This document shows, piece after piece, positions 45,444 to 54,850 of a stretch of 63,162 nt of DNA. The notes under the pieces were generated by a model, which worked only from the letters and a program-made list of their open reading frames with translations, was not told the origin of the DNA and searched no databases. A program made the position numbers and the translations under genes. Source of the stretch: an uncultured Clostridia bacterium (lineage in GTDB: Bacteria; Bacillota; Clostridia; Christensenellales; Aristaeellaceae); the NCBI GenBank assembly GCA_947631405.1, contig CANRLC010000009.1:1-63162 (forward strand), given 5' to 3'. Position 1 is the first letter of the stretch; each line of letters starts with the position of its first letter.

Positions 45444-47132
45444 ATGAAGCGCTTCATCTCTTTGCTGCTCTGCGCCTCGCTCGCGCTCGCGTGCCTCCCC
45501 GCGCGCGCCGAGACCATCCTCTGGGAGGATGAAAACGGGCGCGTGATCCTCGGCGACGACGGCGACATCGACTTCGTGCCGCCCGATACGCCCACCCCCG
45601 AACCGCCTCTGGTGGTCGAGGAGACGTTCACCCCCGCTCCGCCCGAGGCCTCGCCCACGAGCGCGCCGCCCGCCGCGCCCGAAAAAACGCTGCAATACGG
45701 CGACTCGGGCGAGGCCGTGCTCGCCGCGCAGGAGCGGCTGACCGATTTGGGCTACTATCACGGCAAGTGCTCCGGCGACTTTCTGGAGGGGACGCAGAGC
45801 GCCGCGCGGCGCTTCCAGCAATACAACGGCCTCTCGCAGACGGGCAAGCTGGACGCCAAAACGTGGACGGCGCTCTTTTCCGCCGCGGCGGTCGCGCGCG
45901 ACGGCTCCACGCCGGACGCCACGCCCTCGCCCGTGCCCTCGCCCACGCCCGTGCCGACGCTCGCGCCCTTTACCTACACGCGCAAGCTGCAATACGGCGA
46001 TAGCGGCGACCTCGTCTCGGCGCTGCAAACGCGGCTGGCCGAGCTGGGCTTTTACGAGGCGCGCGTCTCCGGCGGCTACTACAAGATCACCCGCGAGGCC
46101 GTGCGCGCGTTTCAGGAACACAACGGCCTGACCGCCGACGGCGTCGCCGGGCGCGAGACGCAGGAGGCGCTCTTTTCGGAGAGCGCCGTGCCCGCAGCGG
46201 CGACGCCGCGCCCCTCGCCCACGCCCGTCCCGGCGAAGTACAAGCTGATGGTGGACGTCGCCAACCAGATCACGCGCGCCTACACCTACGACGAGCGGGG
46301 AGAGTACACGGTGCTCGTGCGCGAGATGATCTGCTCCACCGGAACGAAGAGCCACCCCACGCCGTTAGGCACGACGATCATGCCCAAGAAGCGCGCGCGC
46401 TGGGGCTACTTCCCGACGTGGGATTCCCACGCGCAATACCTGACCCGCATCGACTCCGCGAACGCGTTCCACTCCGTGCTCTACGCCGCCGCGGACGAAC
46501 ACACGCTCGCGGTCAATTCCTTCGAGGCGCTGGGCACGCCCGCGTCGCACGGCTGCGTGCGCCTGCTGGTGTCGGACGCCAAGTGGATCTACGACAACTG
46601 CGAGGCGGGCACGATCATCACCGTCTACGAGGGCGAGTACGACCCGGAGTACACGATGACGCTCAAGCCCACCCTCAACCGCCAGACGCAGCGCGAGAAC
46701 CCTCTGCCCGCGCCGACGCCAACGCCCGAATACAGCCCGCAGAACTGGCCGACCGAATACCGCACGCTCTCGCGCGGCAAGACGGGCGAGGACGTGTACA
46801 TGGTGCAGATGCGCCTCGCCGAGCTGGGTTACTACCGCGGCACGGTGACGGGCGGCTACTACGGCGGCACGATCGCGGCGGTGGAGGCGTTCCAGCGCGA
46901 TCACGGCCTCGCGGTGGACGGCGCGGCGGGCGCGCAGACGCAGAGCCTGCTCTTTTCGGACGCCGTATCGCCCGCAGGGAATGGGGCTTCGCCCAGCCCG
47001 GACGCCGCGTGGACGGCCGTAGCGCCCGAGGGAACGCCCTCGCCCAGCCCCAACGCCCTGTGGACGGTCGTGACGGCCGCGCCCGAGGCGCAGCCGCCGC
47101 TGCTGCCGCCCGCGGCGGACAGCGTGGGCTGA
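45444..47132 (+). CDS. L,D-transpeptidase (YkuD) with three peptidoglycan-binding domains
   Basis: A 562-residue secreted cell-wall enzyme that makes 3-3 cross-links or attaches proteins. Signal peptide MKRFISLLLCASLALACLPA. PG-binding domains lie at about 75-140 (LQYGDSGEAVLAAQERLTDL), 180-250 (LQYGDSGDLVSALQTRLAEL) and 445-515 (GEDVYMVQMRLAELGYYRG). The YkuD catalytic domain is between the second and third, with H369 and C371 in SHGCVRLL. Pro/Thr linkers separate domains. ATG 45444 follows GGAGGA. Confidence 0.92.
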   Translation: MKRFISLLLCASLALACLPARAETILWEDENGRVILGDDGDIDFVPPDTPTPEPPLVVEETFTPAPPEASPTSAPPAAPEKTLQYGDSGEAVLAAQERLTDLGYYHGKCSGDFLEGTQSAARRFQQYNGLSQTGKLDAKTWTALFSAAAVARDGSTPDATPSPVPSPTPVPTLAPFTYTRKLQYGDSGDLVSALQTRLAELGFYEARVSGGYYKITREAVRAFQEHNGLTADGVAGRETQEALFSESAVPAAATPRPSPTPVPAKYKLMVDVANQITRAYTYDERGEYTVLVREMICSTGTKSHPTPLGTTIMPKKRARWGYFPTWDSHAQYLTRIDSANAFHSVLYAAADEHTLAVNSFEALGTPASHGCVRLLVSDAKWIYDNCEAGTIITVYEGEYDPEYTMTLKPTLNRQTQRENPLPAPTPTPEYSPQNWPTEYRTLSRGKTGEDVYMVQMRLAELGYYRGTVTGGYYGGTIAAVEAFQRDHGLAVDGAAGAQTQSLLFSDAVSPAGNGASPSPDAAWTAVAPEGTPSPSPNALWTVVTAAPEAQPPLLPPAADSVG

Positions 47133-47255
47133 GCTTGCAAAGCGCGCGGGGACGGTGTATAATGGGCAAAAAGCGTTTCCCGCGCCGCATCCGTCCCGCC
47201 GATCCCAAGGGGCGCTTCGCCGCGCGGTTGTCCTGCGCGCGGAAAGGAGCGGCCT

Positions 47256-48320
47256 ATGACCCGAAGGCGCTGGGGCAGGCTCACGCTGGGCCTGCTCGTC
47301 CTTTCTCTCGCGCTGATCGTCGGCGCGGTTGCGCTCGTCGATCCGTTCGAGGTCTATCACAAGGCGACGGCGTTCATCCCGCCGATCACCAACGGCACGC
47401 AGAATTATTCCAACGCGGGCATCGCCAAAACCTACGACTACGACAGCGTGGTCATCGGCTCCTCCATGACTGAAAACTTCCGCCCCAGCCGGCTCGACGC
47501 GCTGCTGGGCGGGCGCTTCGTCAAGCTCTCCATCAACGGCGGCTCGTCCTTCAATCACAAGCAGATGATGGATCTGGCCTTCTCCTCCCACGCCGTCGTC
47601 CGCGTGCTCTACGGCGTGGATATGGAGGCGCTGACCTATTTTTACACCACGCCCAAGACCGAGATGCCCGACTTCCTCTACGACGACAACCTCTTTAACG
47701 ACGTGTACTACTGGTTCAACAAGACCGTGCTCGCCCGCTATATCCCCGCGTGCCTTGCGACGCTCGGGCAGAGCGACCCCGACCAGCGCGACACGATGTA
47801 CATGTGGAGCGACCTGTACCCCACGGGCGCGGAGTACGCGCTAAGGGACGTGGACTTTACCGTCGGCAAGGTGGAGCAGGAGCCGCCCGCCGAGGTGCCC
47901 GAGCTTTCCCAGCAATCCAAGCTCAACGTGCAGTATAACTTCCTCCCCTATGTGCAGGAGCACCCGGAGACGGAGTTTTTGTTCTTTTTCCCGCCGTACT
48001 CGCTCGCGCGCTGGTTTCAGCTTTACGCGGGCGGCACGCTCGGCTATCACCTCACGCAAAAGGAGGCGCTGACCCTGGCGCTGCTGCCCTACCCGAACGT
48101 GAAGATTTACGACTTTCAGGCGGAGCTTGACTGGGTGACCGATCTGGATCTCTACATTGACCCCGGCCACTACACCGCAAGCGTCAACGACGCGATGGCC
48201 GAGGCCATCGCGCAGGAACGCTATCGGGTCACCAGCCTCGCCGACGTGCAGGAAAACGACGCCGTGCTGCGCCGCTGCGCGGACGCGCTCGCCGAGGCCG
48301 GGCGCTGGATCGACTTTTGA
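47256..48320 (+). CDS. SGNH-like membrane-anchored protein paired with MBOAT (1)
   Basis: A 354-residue protein with one N-terminal helix and an extracytoplasmic domain. VVIGSSMTENFRPS resembles SGNH block I and LYIDPGHYTASVNDAMAE holds a likely Asp-x-x-His pair. Such proteins partner MBOAT acyltransferases and move acyl groups onto cell-wall or secreted polymers. A paralog of the same length lies at 49814, on the other side of the MBOAT gene. No family name is certain. Confidence 0.75.
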   Translation: MTRRRWGRLTLGLLVLSLALIVGAVALVDPFEVYHKATAFIPPITNGTQNYSNAGIAKTYDYDSVVIGSSMTENFRPSRLDALLGGRFVKLSINGGSSFNHKQMMDLAFSSHAVVRVLYGVDMEALTYFYTTPKTEMPDFLYDDNLFNDVYYWFNKTVLARYIPACLATLGQSDPDQRDTMYMWSDLYPTGAEYALRDVDFTVGKVEQEPPAEVPELSQQSKLNVQYNFLPYVQEHPETEFLFFFPPYSLARWFQLYAGGTLGYHLTQKEALTLALLPYPNVKIYDFQAELDWVTDLDLYIDPGHYTASVNDAMAEAIAQERYRVTSLADVQENDAVLRRCADALAEAGRWIDF

Positions 48321-48365
48321 CGCGCCCCGCCCGGGCGAGACGGGATACCAAAGGAGAGACACGCC

Positions 48366-49799
48366 GTGCTGTTCAATTCCTACGTCTTTATGCTGGCCTT
48401 CCTGCCCGCGACGCTGCTCGCGTATTTTCTTCTCGGCCGGCTGCCGGAGCGCCTGCCGCTTAACAAGCTCTTCCTCGTGCTGGCGTCGTTCGTCTTCTAT
48501 GGCTACAACAACCCGCGCTATGTGCCGATCATCGTCTCGAGTATCCTCGTCAACTACGCCCTCTCCCAGCTGATGCTGCGCGCCGGTCGGCGCGCCGTGC
48601 GCCTGCCGCTGATGCTGCTGGGGCTTTGCTTTAACCTCGGCATCCTCTTCTACTTCAAGTATCACGATTTCTTCGTCTCCAACGTGAACGCCGCCTTCGG
48701 GCTGTCGCTCGCCTTCAACAACGTGGCGCTGCCGCTGGGCATCTCGTTTTTCACCTTCCAGCAGCTCTCCTACGTCATCGACAGCTATCGCAGGAGCGTG
48801 CCGCGCTACGACCTGCTCGACTACGCGCTCTTCGTCACGTTCTTCCCGCAGCTGATCGCAGGCCCCATCGTGCTGCACAGCGAGATCGTGCCCCAGTTTG
48901 CCGATCCCCAAAACCGCCGCTTCAACTACGACAACTTCGCGCCCGGCCTGTACGCGTTCGCGCGCGGCCTGTTCAAGAAGGTCGTCGTCGCCGACACGTT
49001 CGCCGTCGCGGTGGAGACGGGCTTCGGCGCGGCCTCCACGCTCAACACGCCCGAGGCGTGGCTGGTGGCGCTGGGCTATACCTTCCAGCTCTACTTCGAT
49101 TTCTCCGGCTATTGCGACATGGCGACCGGCATCGGCCTCATGTTCAACATCCGCATCCCGATCAACTTCAACTCCCCGTACAAGAGCCTGTCCATCCGGG
49201 AGTTCTGGCAGCGCTGGCACATCACGCTCTCGCGCTTTCTGACCCAATACCTCTACTTCCCGCTCGGCGGCAGCCGCCGGGGCGCGCTGCGCACCTACGC
49301 AAACCTGCTCATCGTCTTCCTCGCCAGCGGCCTGTGGCACGGCGCGGGCTGGCTGTTCCTGCTCTGGGGATTGCTCCACGGCGTGGCGAGCGTGCTCTAC
49401 CGCATGACCCGCCGCCGTTACGACGCGCTGCCCGCCGCGCTGCGCTGGCTGCTGACCTTCGCCTTCGTCGTGATCGCGTGGGTGTTTTTCCGCGCGACGA
49501 CGCTGCCGGACGCGCTTTCCATCCTGCGCGCGATGTTCTCCCCGAACTTTGGCCCCGTCCGCGAGGGCATCGTCGAGGCGTTCGCGCTGCCGGGCGGCCT
49601 CCTTTCACGGTTCAACGCCGTATACATGGTCGCGTGGTACGCGCTCTCGCTCCTCGCCTGCGTGGGGCTTTCCAACACCTACGAGAGGACATTCTCCTTT
49701 AAGCCGACGCTCGCGAACGCCGCGCTCACCGTGCTGCTGATCGTCTACTGCACGCTGTGCCTGTCCGGGGTCAGCGTGTTCCTCTACTTTAACTTCTGA
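48366..49799 (+). CDS. MBOAT family O-acyltransferase (AlgI/PatA/DltB-like)
   Basis: A polytopic acyltransferase of 477 residues. The MBOAT signatures are FWQRWHITLSRFLTQYLYFPLGG with its histidine and ASGLWHGAGWLFLLWG with the catalytic histidine, plus LPLGISFFTFQQLSYVIDSYR. It would pass acyl groups across the membrane to the SGNH proteins encoded either side. Start GTG 48366 has AAAGGAGAG upstream. The stop overlaps the next gene's region. Confidence 0.93.
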   Translation: MLFNSYVFMLAFLPATLLAYFLLGRLPERLPLNKLFLVLASFVFYGYNNPRYVPIIVSSILVNYALSQLMLRAGRRAVRLPLMLLGLCFNLGILFYFKYHDFFVSNVNAAFGLSLAFNNVALPLGISFFTFQQLSYVIDSYRRSVPRYDLLDYALFVTFFPQLIAGPIVLHSEIVPQFADPQNRRFNYDNFAPGLYAFARGLFKKVVVADTFAVAVETGFGAASTLNTPEAWLVALGYTFQLYFDFSGYCDMATGIGLMFNIRIPINFNSPYKSLSIREFWQRWHITLSRFLTQYLYFPLGGSRRGALRTYANLLIVFLASGLWHGAGWLFLLWGLLHGVASVLYRMTRRRYDALPAALRWLLTFAFVVIAWVFFRATTLPDALSILRAMFSPNFGPVREGIVEAFALPGGLLSRFNAVYMVAWYALSLLACVGLSNTYERTFSFKPTLANAALTVLLIVYCTLCLSGVSVFLYFNF

Positions 49800-49813
49800 T
49801 GGCCGAGGTCGCT

Positions 49814-50866
49814 ATGAGCAAGAGAGCATGGGCGCGCGGCGCGCTGGCGTCGCTTCTGATCGCGCTGGGGCTGATCTGCGCGCTGGTGATCTTCATCGAT
49901 CCGTTTCAGGTCTACCGCCTCGCCACGCGCTACAGGCCGACGCTCGACCGGCGCACGCAGGTCTATTCCAACGCCGGGGTCGCCCGCCATTACAACTATG
50001 ACAGCGCCGTCGTCGGCACGTCGGTCTGCGAAAACTTCCGCCCGACGCTGATGGACGAGCGCCTCGGCGGGCGCTTCATCAAGCTGTGTACCTCCGCCGG
50101 GACGGCCTACAACCACGCGCTGCTGCTGCGGTTGGCGTTTGACACGCGGCCGATGCGCCGCGTCGTCTACGGGCTGGACGTCTACTCCTTCATCGCCGGG
50201 CCGGAGGAGACCGGCTCCGAGATGCCGCTCTATCTCTACGACGACAACCCATTTAACGACGTGAGCTATTGGCTCAACCGCTCGGTGCTCGGCTCCTTCC
50301 TGCCGGACTGCCTGCGCGCGTGGGGGCAGGCGCAGGACGACGGCGTGCGCGACAGCATGTTCTCGTGGGCGGGCGACGGCGACGTTTACGGCGAGGCGGC
50401 GCTCTACAACGCCCGCTTCACGCCGCCCGAACGGCTGCAGAGCGAGGACGCGTACCTCGGTGCGGCGGCGGTCAACCTGCAAATGCACCTGCTGCCCTTC
50501 ATCGAGGATCACCCGGAGACGGCGTTTACCATCTTCTTCCCGCCCTACTCGGCGGCGGAGTGGTCGAGCATGGAGAGCAACGGCACGCTGGACGCCCTGC
50601 TCGCGCTGCGCGGCGCGTGCTACGACGCGCTGAGCGGCTACGAGAACGTGGCTGTCTACGACTTCGCCGCGCGCGAGGACTGGGTGACCGACCTTTCCAA
50701 CTACAAGGACACGCTGCACTACGGCCCGTGGATCAACGACGAGATCGTCCGCTGCATCGAGCGCGGCGACGGGCTTGTGAAGAGCCGCGCGCAGCTGGAC
50801 GGCGCGACCGAGCAGCTCCGCGCGTGGGCGCGCGCGCTCATCGACGCGGGCGGATGGATTTTCTGA
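49814..50866 (+). CDS. SGNH-like membrane-anchored protein paired with MBOAT (2)
   Basis: A 350-residue paralog of the 47256 protein. N-termini align without gaps (MSKRAWARGALASLL against MTRRRWGRLTLGLLV), which is why I start at ATG 49814 and not at ATG 49799 overlapping the MBOAT stop. SAVVGTSVCENFRPT is block I and YKDTLHYGPWINDEIV the Asp-x-x-His block. The block-I serine is T-S-V here against S-S-M in the paralog. The two proteins may acylate different targets or work as a pair. Confidence 0.75.
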   Translation: MSKRAWARGALASLLIALGLICALVIFIDPFQVYRLATRYRPTLDRRTQVYSNAGVARHYNYDSAVVGTSVCENFRPTLMDERLGGRFIKLCTSAGTAYNHALLLRLAFDTRPMRRVVYGLDVYSFIAGPEETGSEMPLYLYDDNPFNDVSYWLNRSVLGSFLPDCLRAWGQAQDDGVRDSMFSWAGDGDVYGEAALYNARFTPPERLQSEDAYLGAAAVNLQMHLLPFIEDHPETAFTIFFPPYSAAEWSSMESNGTLDALLALRGACYDALSGYENVAVYDFAAREDWVTDLSNYKDTLHYGPWINDEIVRCIERGDGLVKSRAQLDGATEQLRAWARALIDAGGWIF

Positions 50867-50909
50867 CGGCGCGCTTCGGCGCTTTTCATCGGGGCGAAAG
50901 GAGGCACGG

Positions 50910-52079
50910 ATGGGCGAAAACCGCGGCGCGCGGGGAGCGATGGCGCGCCTGATCTTCGCCGCCGCGATCGTGGCGGCCATCGTGCTGCTCTGCGCGGCGG
51001 CCAGCGGCATCACGCACCGCCGCGCGCAGGGCGCGCTGCCCTCGCAGGACACGCTGTCCTCGCAGGGCACGTCCTCGCAATCTCCCTCTGTCGCGGAAAG
51101 CGCCTCCGCGCCCCCTGCGACGCCCTCGCCGACCCCGGCACAGTTCGCGCCCTTCGGCGCGGGCTACGGCGCCGCCGCTGTGGAGACGCCCGCGCCTACG
51201 AGCGCACCTTCCACCGCCGCGCCCACCAGCGCCCCCTCGAGCGCGCCGCCCGCGACGCTTCGGCGCGGCTCCAAGGGGCCTGAGGTGGCGCGCCTGCAGC
51301 AGGCGCTGATCGAGCTGGGCTACCTGACGGGCGAGGCCGACGGCGATTTTGGCGCGAACACCCGCAACGCCGTGACGGCGTTTCAGGCGGTGAACGGGCT
51401 GAGCGCGGACGGCATCGCCGGGGAAAAGACGCTCGCCAAGCTCTACGGCGGCGACGCGCTCTCCTACGACGAGGCGCCGGAGATGGATTTCCTCGTGCTC
51501 GTCAACCGCGAGCACACGGTGGACAAGAACTACGTCCCCTCCGATCTGGTGGACATTGCCGACGTAGTGCCCTCCAGCCTGCTCAAGGTCAAGTATCGCG
51601 GCACGCGCGCCAACCGCACGGCGGTCGAGGCCTTGCAGGCGATGCTCGAGGACGCGGTGGACGCGGGCATCGGCAACTGGCAGGTCTCCTCAGCCTACCG
51701 CACCTACGCCGATCAGGAAAGTCTGGTCGAGGACTCCGTCTCCGACTTCCGGCAGAAGAACCCCGGCTGGAGCCGCGCGCGCTGCCTCTCGGCGACCTAC
51801 AAGACCGTCGCGCCCGCCGGGGCCAGCGAGCATCAGACGGGGCTGGCGTTCGACATCACCGTGCCCGGCGTCAGCTTTAACGGCACCGAGCAGCAGAAGT
51901 GGCTGCACAAGCACTGCTACGAATACGGCTTCATCGTCCGTTTCACCGAGGAGAAGGAGTCGATCACCGGGTTCCTCGCCGAGGCGTGGCACGTCCGCTA
52001 CGTCGGCACCGCGGCCGCCGCCGTGATGACCTACCAGAACTGGTGTCTGGAGGAATACTGCGAGGCGATGGGGCTGTAA
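50910..52079 (+). CDS. D-alanyl-D-alanine carboxypeptidase (VanY-like) with PG-binding domain
   Basis: A 389-residue cell-wall peptidase that trims D-Ala from stem peptides. N-terminal anchor (about 14-32), Ser/Thr/Pro linker, a PG-binding domain (about 110-175, GSKGPEVARLQQALIELGYL), then the zinc peptidase domain. Zinc ligands are H308 and D315 in GASEHQTGLAFDI and H361 in EAWHVRYVG, where E359 is the base; the usual Pro is replaced by Ala. ATG 50910 follows AAAGGAGG. Confidence 0.92.
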   Translation: MGENRGARGAMARLIFAAAIVAAIVLLCAAASGITHRRAQGALPSQDTLSSQGTSSQSPSVAESASAPPATPSPTPAQFAPFGAGYGAAAVETPAPTSAPSTAAPTSAPSSAPPATLRRGSKGPEVARLQQALIELGYLTGEADGDFGANTRNAVTAFQAVNGLSADGIAGEKTLAKLYGGDALSYDEAPEMDFLVLVNREHTVDKNYVPSDLVDIADVVPSSLLKVKYRGTRANRTAVEALQAMLEDAVDAGIGNWQVSSAYRTYADQESLVEDSVSDFRQKNPGWSRARCLSATYKTVAPAGASEHQTGLAFDITVPGVSFNGTEQQKWLHKHCYEYGFIVRFTEEKESITGFLAEAWHVRYVGTAAAAVMTYQNWCLEEYCEAMGL

Positions 52080-52090
52080 CGCAACAAGTC

Positions 52091-52128
52091 GCGCCCTCCC
52101 GTTTTGGGGAGAGCGCGGCGCTTTTCTT
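52091..52128 (+). terminator. Terminator after the VanY-like gene
   Basis: GCGCCCTCCC (52091-52100) pairs with GGGGAGAGCGC (52106-52116) with one mismatch, and a T-rich stretch follows. It lies between convergent genes. Confidence 0.7.
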
Positions 52129-52902
52129 TTATCTATCCAGCCACAGGAAGTTCATGAAATCCGGAATCTGCTTTTCCCAGTCCGCCTCGCAGTGGCGGCC
52201 GCCGCGCTGGCAGAGCGCGCGGGTGTACGCGCCCTTCTCTTGCAGCTGCCGCTCCACCGACAGGTTGCATCTGGCGGTATTCGACTCGTAGTCGTTTTGA
52301 GGCCCGCCGCCCCCGGCCTCCTCGCTCCCCCACGACAGGTACACGCGCGTGTCCGCGTCGATGGGGCTGCGCGCGATGTCCTCCGAGAGCGCGCGCATGC
52401 ACGGCGTGATCGCGCTGGACAGGCACGCCGCCTTGGAAAACCAGCGGTTGTAGCGCACCGCCGCGTACAGGCTCATCAGCCCGCCCATGCTCGAGCCGCC
52501 GATCGCCGTCGCCTCCCGGAAGGGATAGGTGCGGTACTCGCGGTCGATCAGGGGCTTCAGCTCCTCGACCATGAAGCGCAGTGTCGCGTCGCCCTCCCCG
52601 CGCAGATCGCCCCAGAAGCCGCCGCGAAAGTGATACGGGCAATACTCCACCAGCCGCTCGCGGCCCTCGTGCCCGCACTCCATGCCCACGACGATGATCG
52701 GCTTTTCCCAACCGCGCAGGAAATCCTCCAGCCCCCAGCTCTTGCCGTAGGTCGCGTCGAGATCCCTAAAGAGATTGTGCCCGTCAAAAAAGTACATCAC
52801 GGGATAGCGCTCGCCGCTCTCCTCGTAATCGTCCGGCAGGTGGATGTGCAGCGGGCGATCCTTGCCCGCCGGGGTAAAGCGCATGCCGCGCCCAATGACC
52901 AT
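52129..52902 (-). CDS. Esterase D/Fes-like alpha/beta hydrolase
   Basis: A 257-residue cytoplasmic hydrolase (PF00756 type). PVMYFFDGHNLF is the oxyanion region, GGSSMGGLMSLYAA has the nucleophile serine and GGRHCEADWEKQIPDFMNFLW the histidine. Members hydrolyse acyl esters of sugars, siderophores or feruloyl groups; the substrate is not evident. It is monocistronic and convergent with the wall-enzyme block. Confidence 0.8.
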   Translation of the reverse strand: MVIGRGMRFTPAGKDRPLHIHLPDDYEESGERYPVMYFFDGHNLFRDLDATYGKSWGLEDFLRGWEKPIIVVGMECGHEGRERLVEYCPYHFRGGFWGDLRGEGDATLRFMVEELKPLIDREYRTYPFREATAIGGSSMGGLMSLYAAVRYNRWFSKAACLSSAITPCMRALSEDIARSPIDADTRVYLSWGSEEAGGGGPQNDYESNTARCNLSVERQLQEKGAYTRALCQRGGRHCEADWEKQIPDFMNFLWLDR

Positions 52903-53103
52903 AATCCTTCCTCCCTCGTGCGCCGCGTTCCTTTATCATACTAGCGCGAATGGGCGGCCATGTCAATCGTCTGCCCCCGACAGAAGCCGCGCGGCATGTT
53001 TATGCGTTTTGCCCGTTGTTTTCGCGCGCGCGCCGTGTTATACTCTGTCTCGATCAAATTGCACCATTTTAACCGAGACCGACGACGATGGAGGCTTCTT
53101 GCG

Positions 53104-54849
53104 ATGGAACAGGTCAAGTGGCTCTGCTCGCTGATGGATAAGCGCTACCGCAGGACGCATGTGCTGGCGCTCGTCATCAGCGCAATCACGTCGCTGATGC
53201 TGCTCGTGAACCCGACCCTGACCGCGCGGTTGGTGGACGAGGTGATCGTGGCGCAAAACCCCGCCCCGCTGATGGGGCTGCTGATGACGATGCTCGCGGT
53301 GAAGGTCGTCCGCGAGGCGATGCGCTACCTGATGATCGTGCTGCTGGAAAAAGGCTCGCAGAACATGCTCTACAACCTGCGCCGCAGGCTCTACCGGCGG
53401 ATGCAGTTTCAGGACATGCGCTTCTTCGATCAGCACCGCACCGGCGATCTGATGACCCGCATGTCCGCCGACACCGACTGGTGCCGCCACTTCCTCTCCT
53501 ACATCGACTACATGATCACCGACTCCGTCGTGATGGCGGTGTCGGTGTCGGCGTATCTGTTCTTTGTCAACTGGCAGCTCGCCCTCGCGCTGGTGCTGGT
53601 GACGCCGCTGCTGATGCTCATCACCAAGGTCTACTCGAAGGGCGCGCGGCGGATGTTCATCGACATGCGCGACAAGCTCGCCGAGATGAACGCCAACGCG
53701 CAGGAGAACATCGCCGCCAACCGCGTGGTGAAGGCGTTCGCCCGCGAGGAATACGAGAAGGACTGCTTTGACGCCCGCTCGCGCGCGTACCGCGACGCCA
53801 ACCTCGACATCAACGAGCGCTGGCTGCGGTTCTACCCCTTCATCGAGATCCTCGCCAACGCGATGACGTTCATCACCGTGTTTCTGGGCGGCCTGCTGAT
53901 GATCGGCGGCCGCCTGACGCCGGGCGAACTGACGCTCTTTACCAGCCTCAACTGGGCCTTGTCCACGCCGATGCGCAACCTCGGCAACCTGCTCAACGAC
54001 TGGCAGCGCTTCCTCACCTGCGCCACGAAGGTGATGCAGCTGGACGTGGGCACGCCCGCCATCCGCGACGCCGAGCAGACGACGCCGCACGAGCGCGTAC
54101 AGGGCAAGATCGAATTCAGGGACGTATCCTTCGCCTACGACGGGCAGCAGGTGCTCAAGAACGTCTCCTTTATCGCCGAGCCGGGCCAGACCGTCGCCGT
54201 GATGGGGCCGACCGGCTCCGGCAAGACGACGCTCATCCAGCTGCTCGCGCGCTGCTACGACGTGACGCGCGGGCAGGTGCTGGTGGACGACTGCGACGTG
54301 CGCAGCTGGAAGCTGCAGGAGCTGCGCGGCGGCATCGGCACGGCCACGCAGGACGTGTTCCTCTTCTCCGACACGGTCGAGGGCAACATCGCCTTCGGCA
54401 ATCAGTCGCTCACCGAGCAGGAGGTCGAAGACTTCGCCCGCCGCGCCGCCGCGGACGAGTTCATCCCCGAGCTGTCCGAGGGCTACGACACGATCATCGG
54501 CGAGCGCGGCGTCGGCCTGTCCGGCGGGCAGAAGCAGCGCATCGCGCTCGCGCGCGCGCTCGCGGTGCGCCCCGGCATCCTCGTGATGGACGACACCACC
54601 TCCGCCGTGGACATGGAGACCGAGCAGCGCATTCAGCACGAATTGCGCCGGCTCCCCTATTCCTGCACGAAGCTCATCATCGCGCAGCGCATCTCCTCGG
54701 TCAAGGACGCCGATCTCATCCTCATCCTCAAGGACGGCGAGATCGCCGAGCGCGGCACGCACGCGCAGCTGCTCGCCCAGCGCGGCTACTATTACGAGAC
54801 CTACTGCCTGCAAAACGGCATCGACCCCGAGGAAAAGGAGGCGGTGTGA
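53104..54849 (+). CDS. ABC exporter, half-transporter 1
   Basis: A 581-residue fused membrane-ATPase protein with six helices (about 20-290) and a nucleotide-binding domain (about 330-570). Walker A is MGPTGSGKTTLIQLLA, signature LSGGQKQRIALARAL, Walker B GILVMDDTTSAVD. Walker B ends with Asp-Asp where Asp-Glu is usual, so this site is probably catalytically degenerate. Tandem with 54851, it forms a heterodimer typical of BmrCD/TM287-288 exporters. ATG 53104 follows TGGAGG. Confidence 0.92.
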   Translation: MEQVKWLCSLMDKRYRRTHVLALVISAITSLMLLVNPTLTARLVDEVIVAQNPAPLMGLLMTMLAVKVVREAMRYLMIVLLEKGSQNMLYNLRRRLYRRMQFQDMRFFDQHRTGDLMTRMSADTDWCRHFLSYIDYMITDSVVMAVSVSAYLFFVNWQLALALVLVTPLLMLITKVYSKGARRMFIDMRDKLAEMNANAQENIAANRVVKAFAREEYEKDCFDARSRAYRDANLDINERWLRFYPFIEILANAMTFITVFLGGLLMIGGRLTPGELTLFTSLNWALSTPMRNLGNLLNDWQRFLTCATKVMQLDVGTPAIRDAEQTTPHERVQGKIEFRDVSFAYDGQQVLKNVSFIAEPGQTVAVMGPTGSGKTTLIQLLARCYDVTRGQVLVDDCDVRSWKLQELRGGIGTATQDVFLFSDTVEGNIAFGNQSLTEQEVEDFARRAAADEFIPELSEGYDTIIGERGVGLSGGQKQRIALARALAVRPGILVMDDTTSAVDMETEQRIQHELRRLPYSCTKLIIAQRISSVKDADLILILKDGEIAERGTHAQLLAQRGYYYETYCLQNGIDPEEKEAV

Positions 54850-54850
54850 A

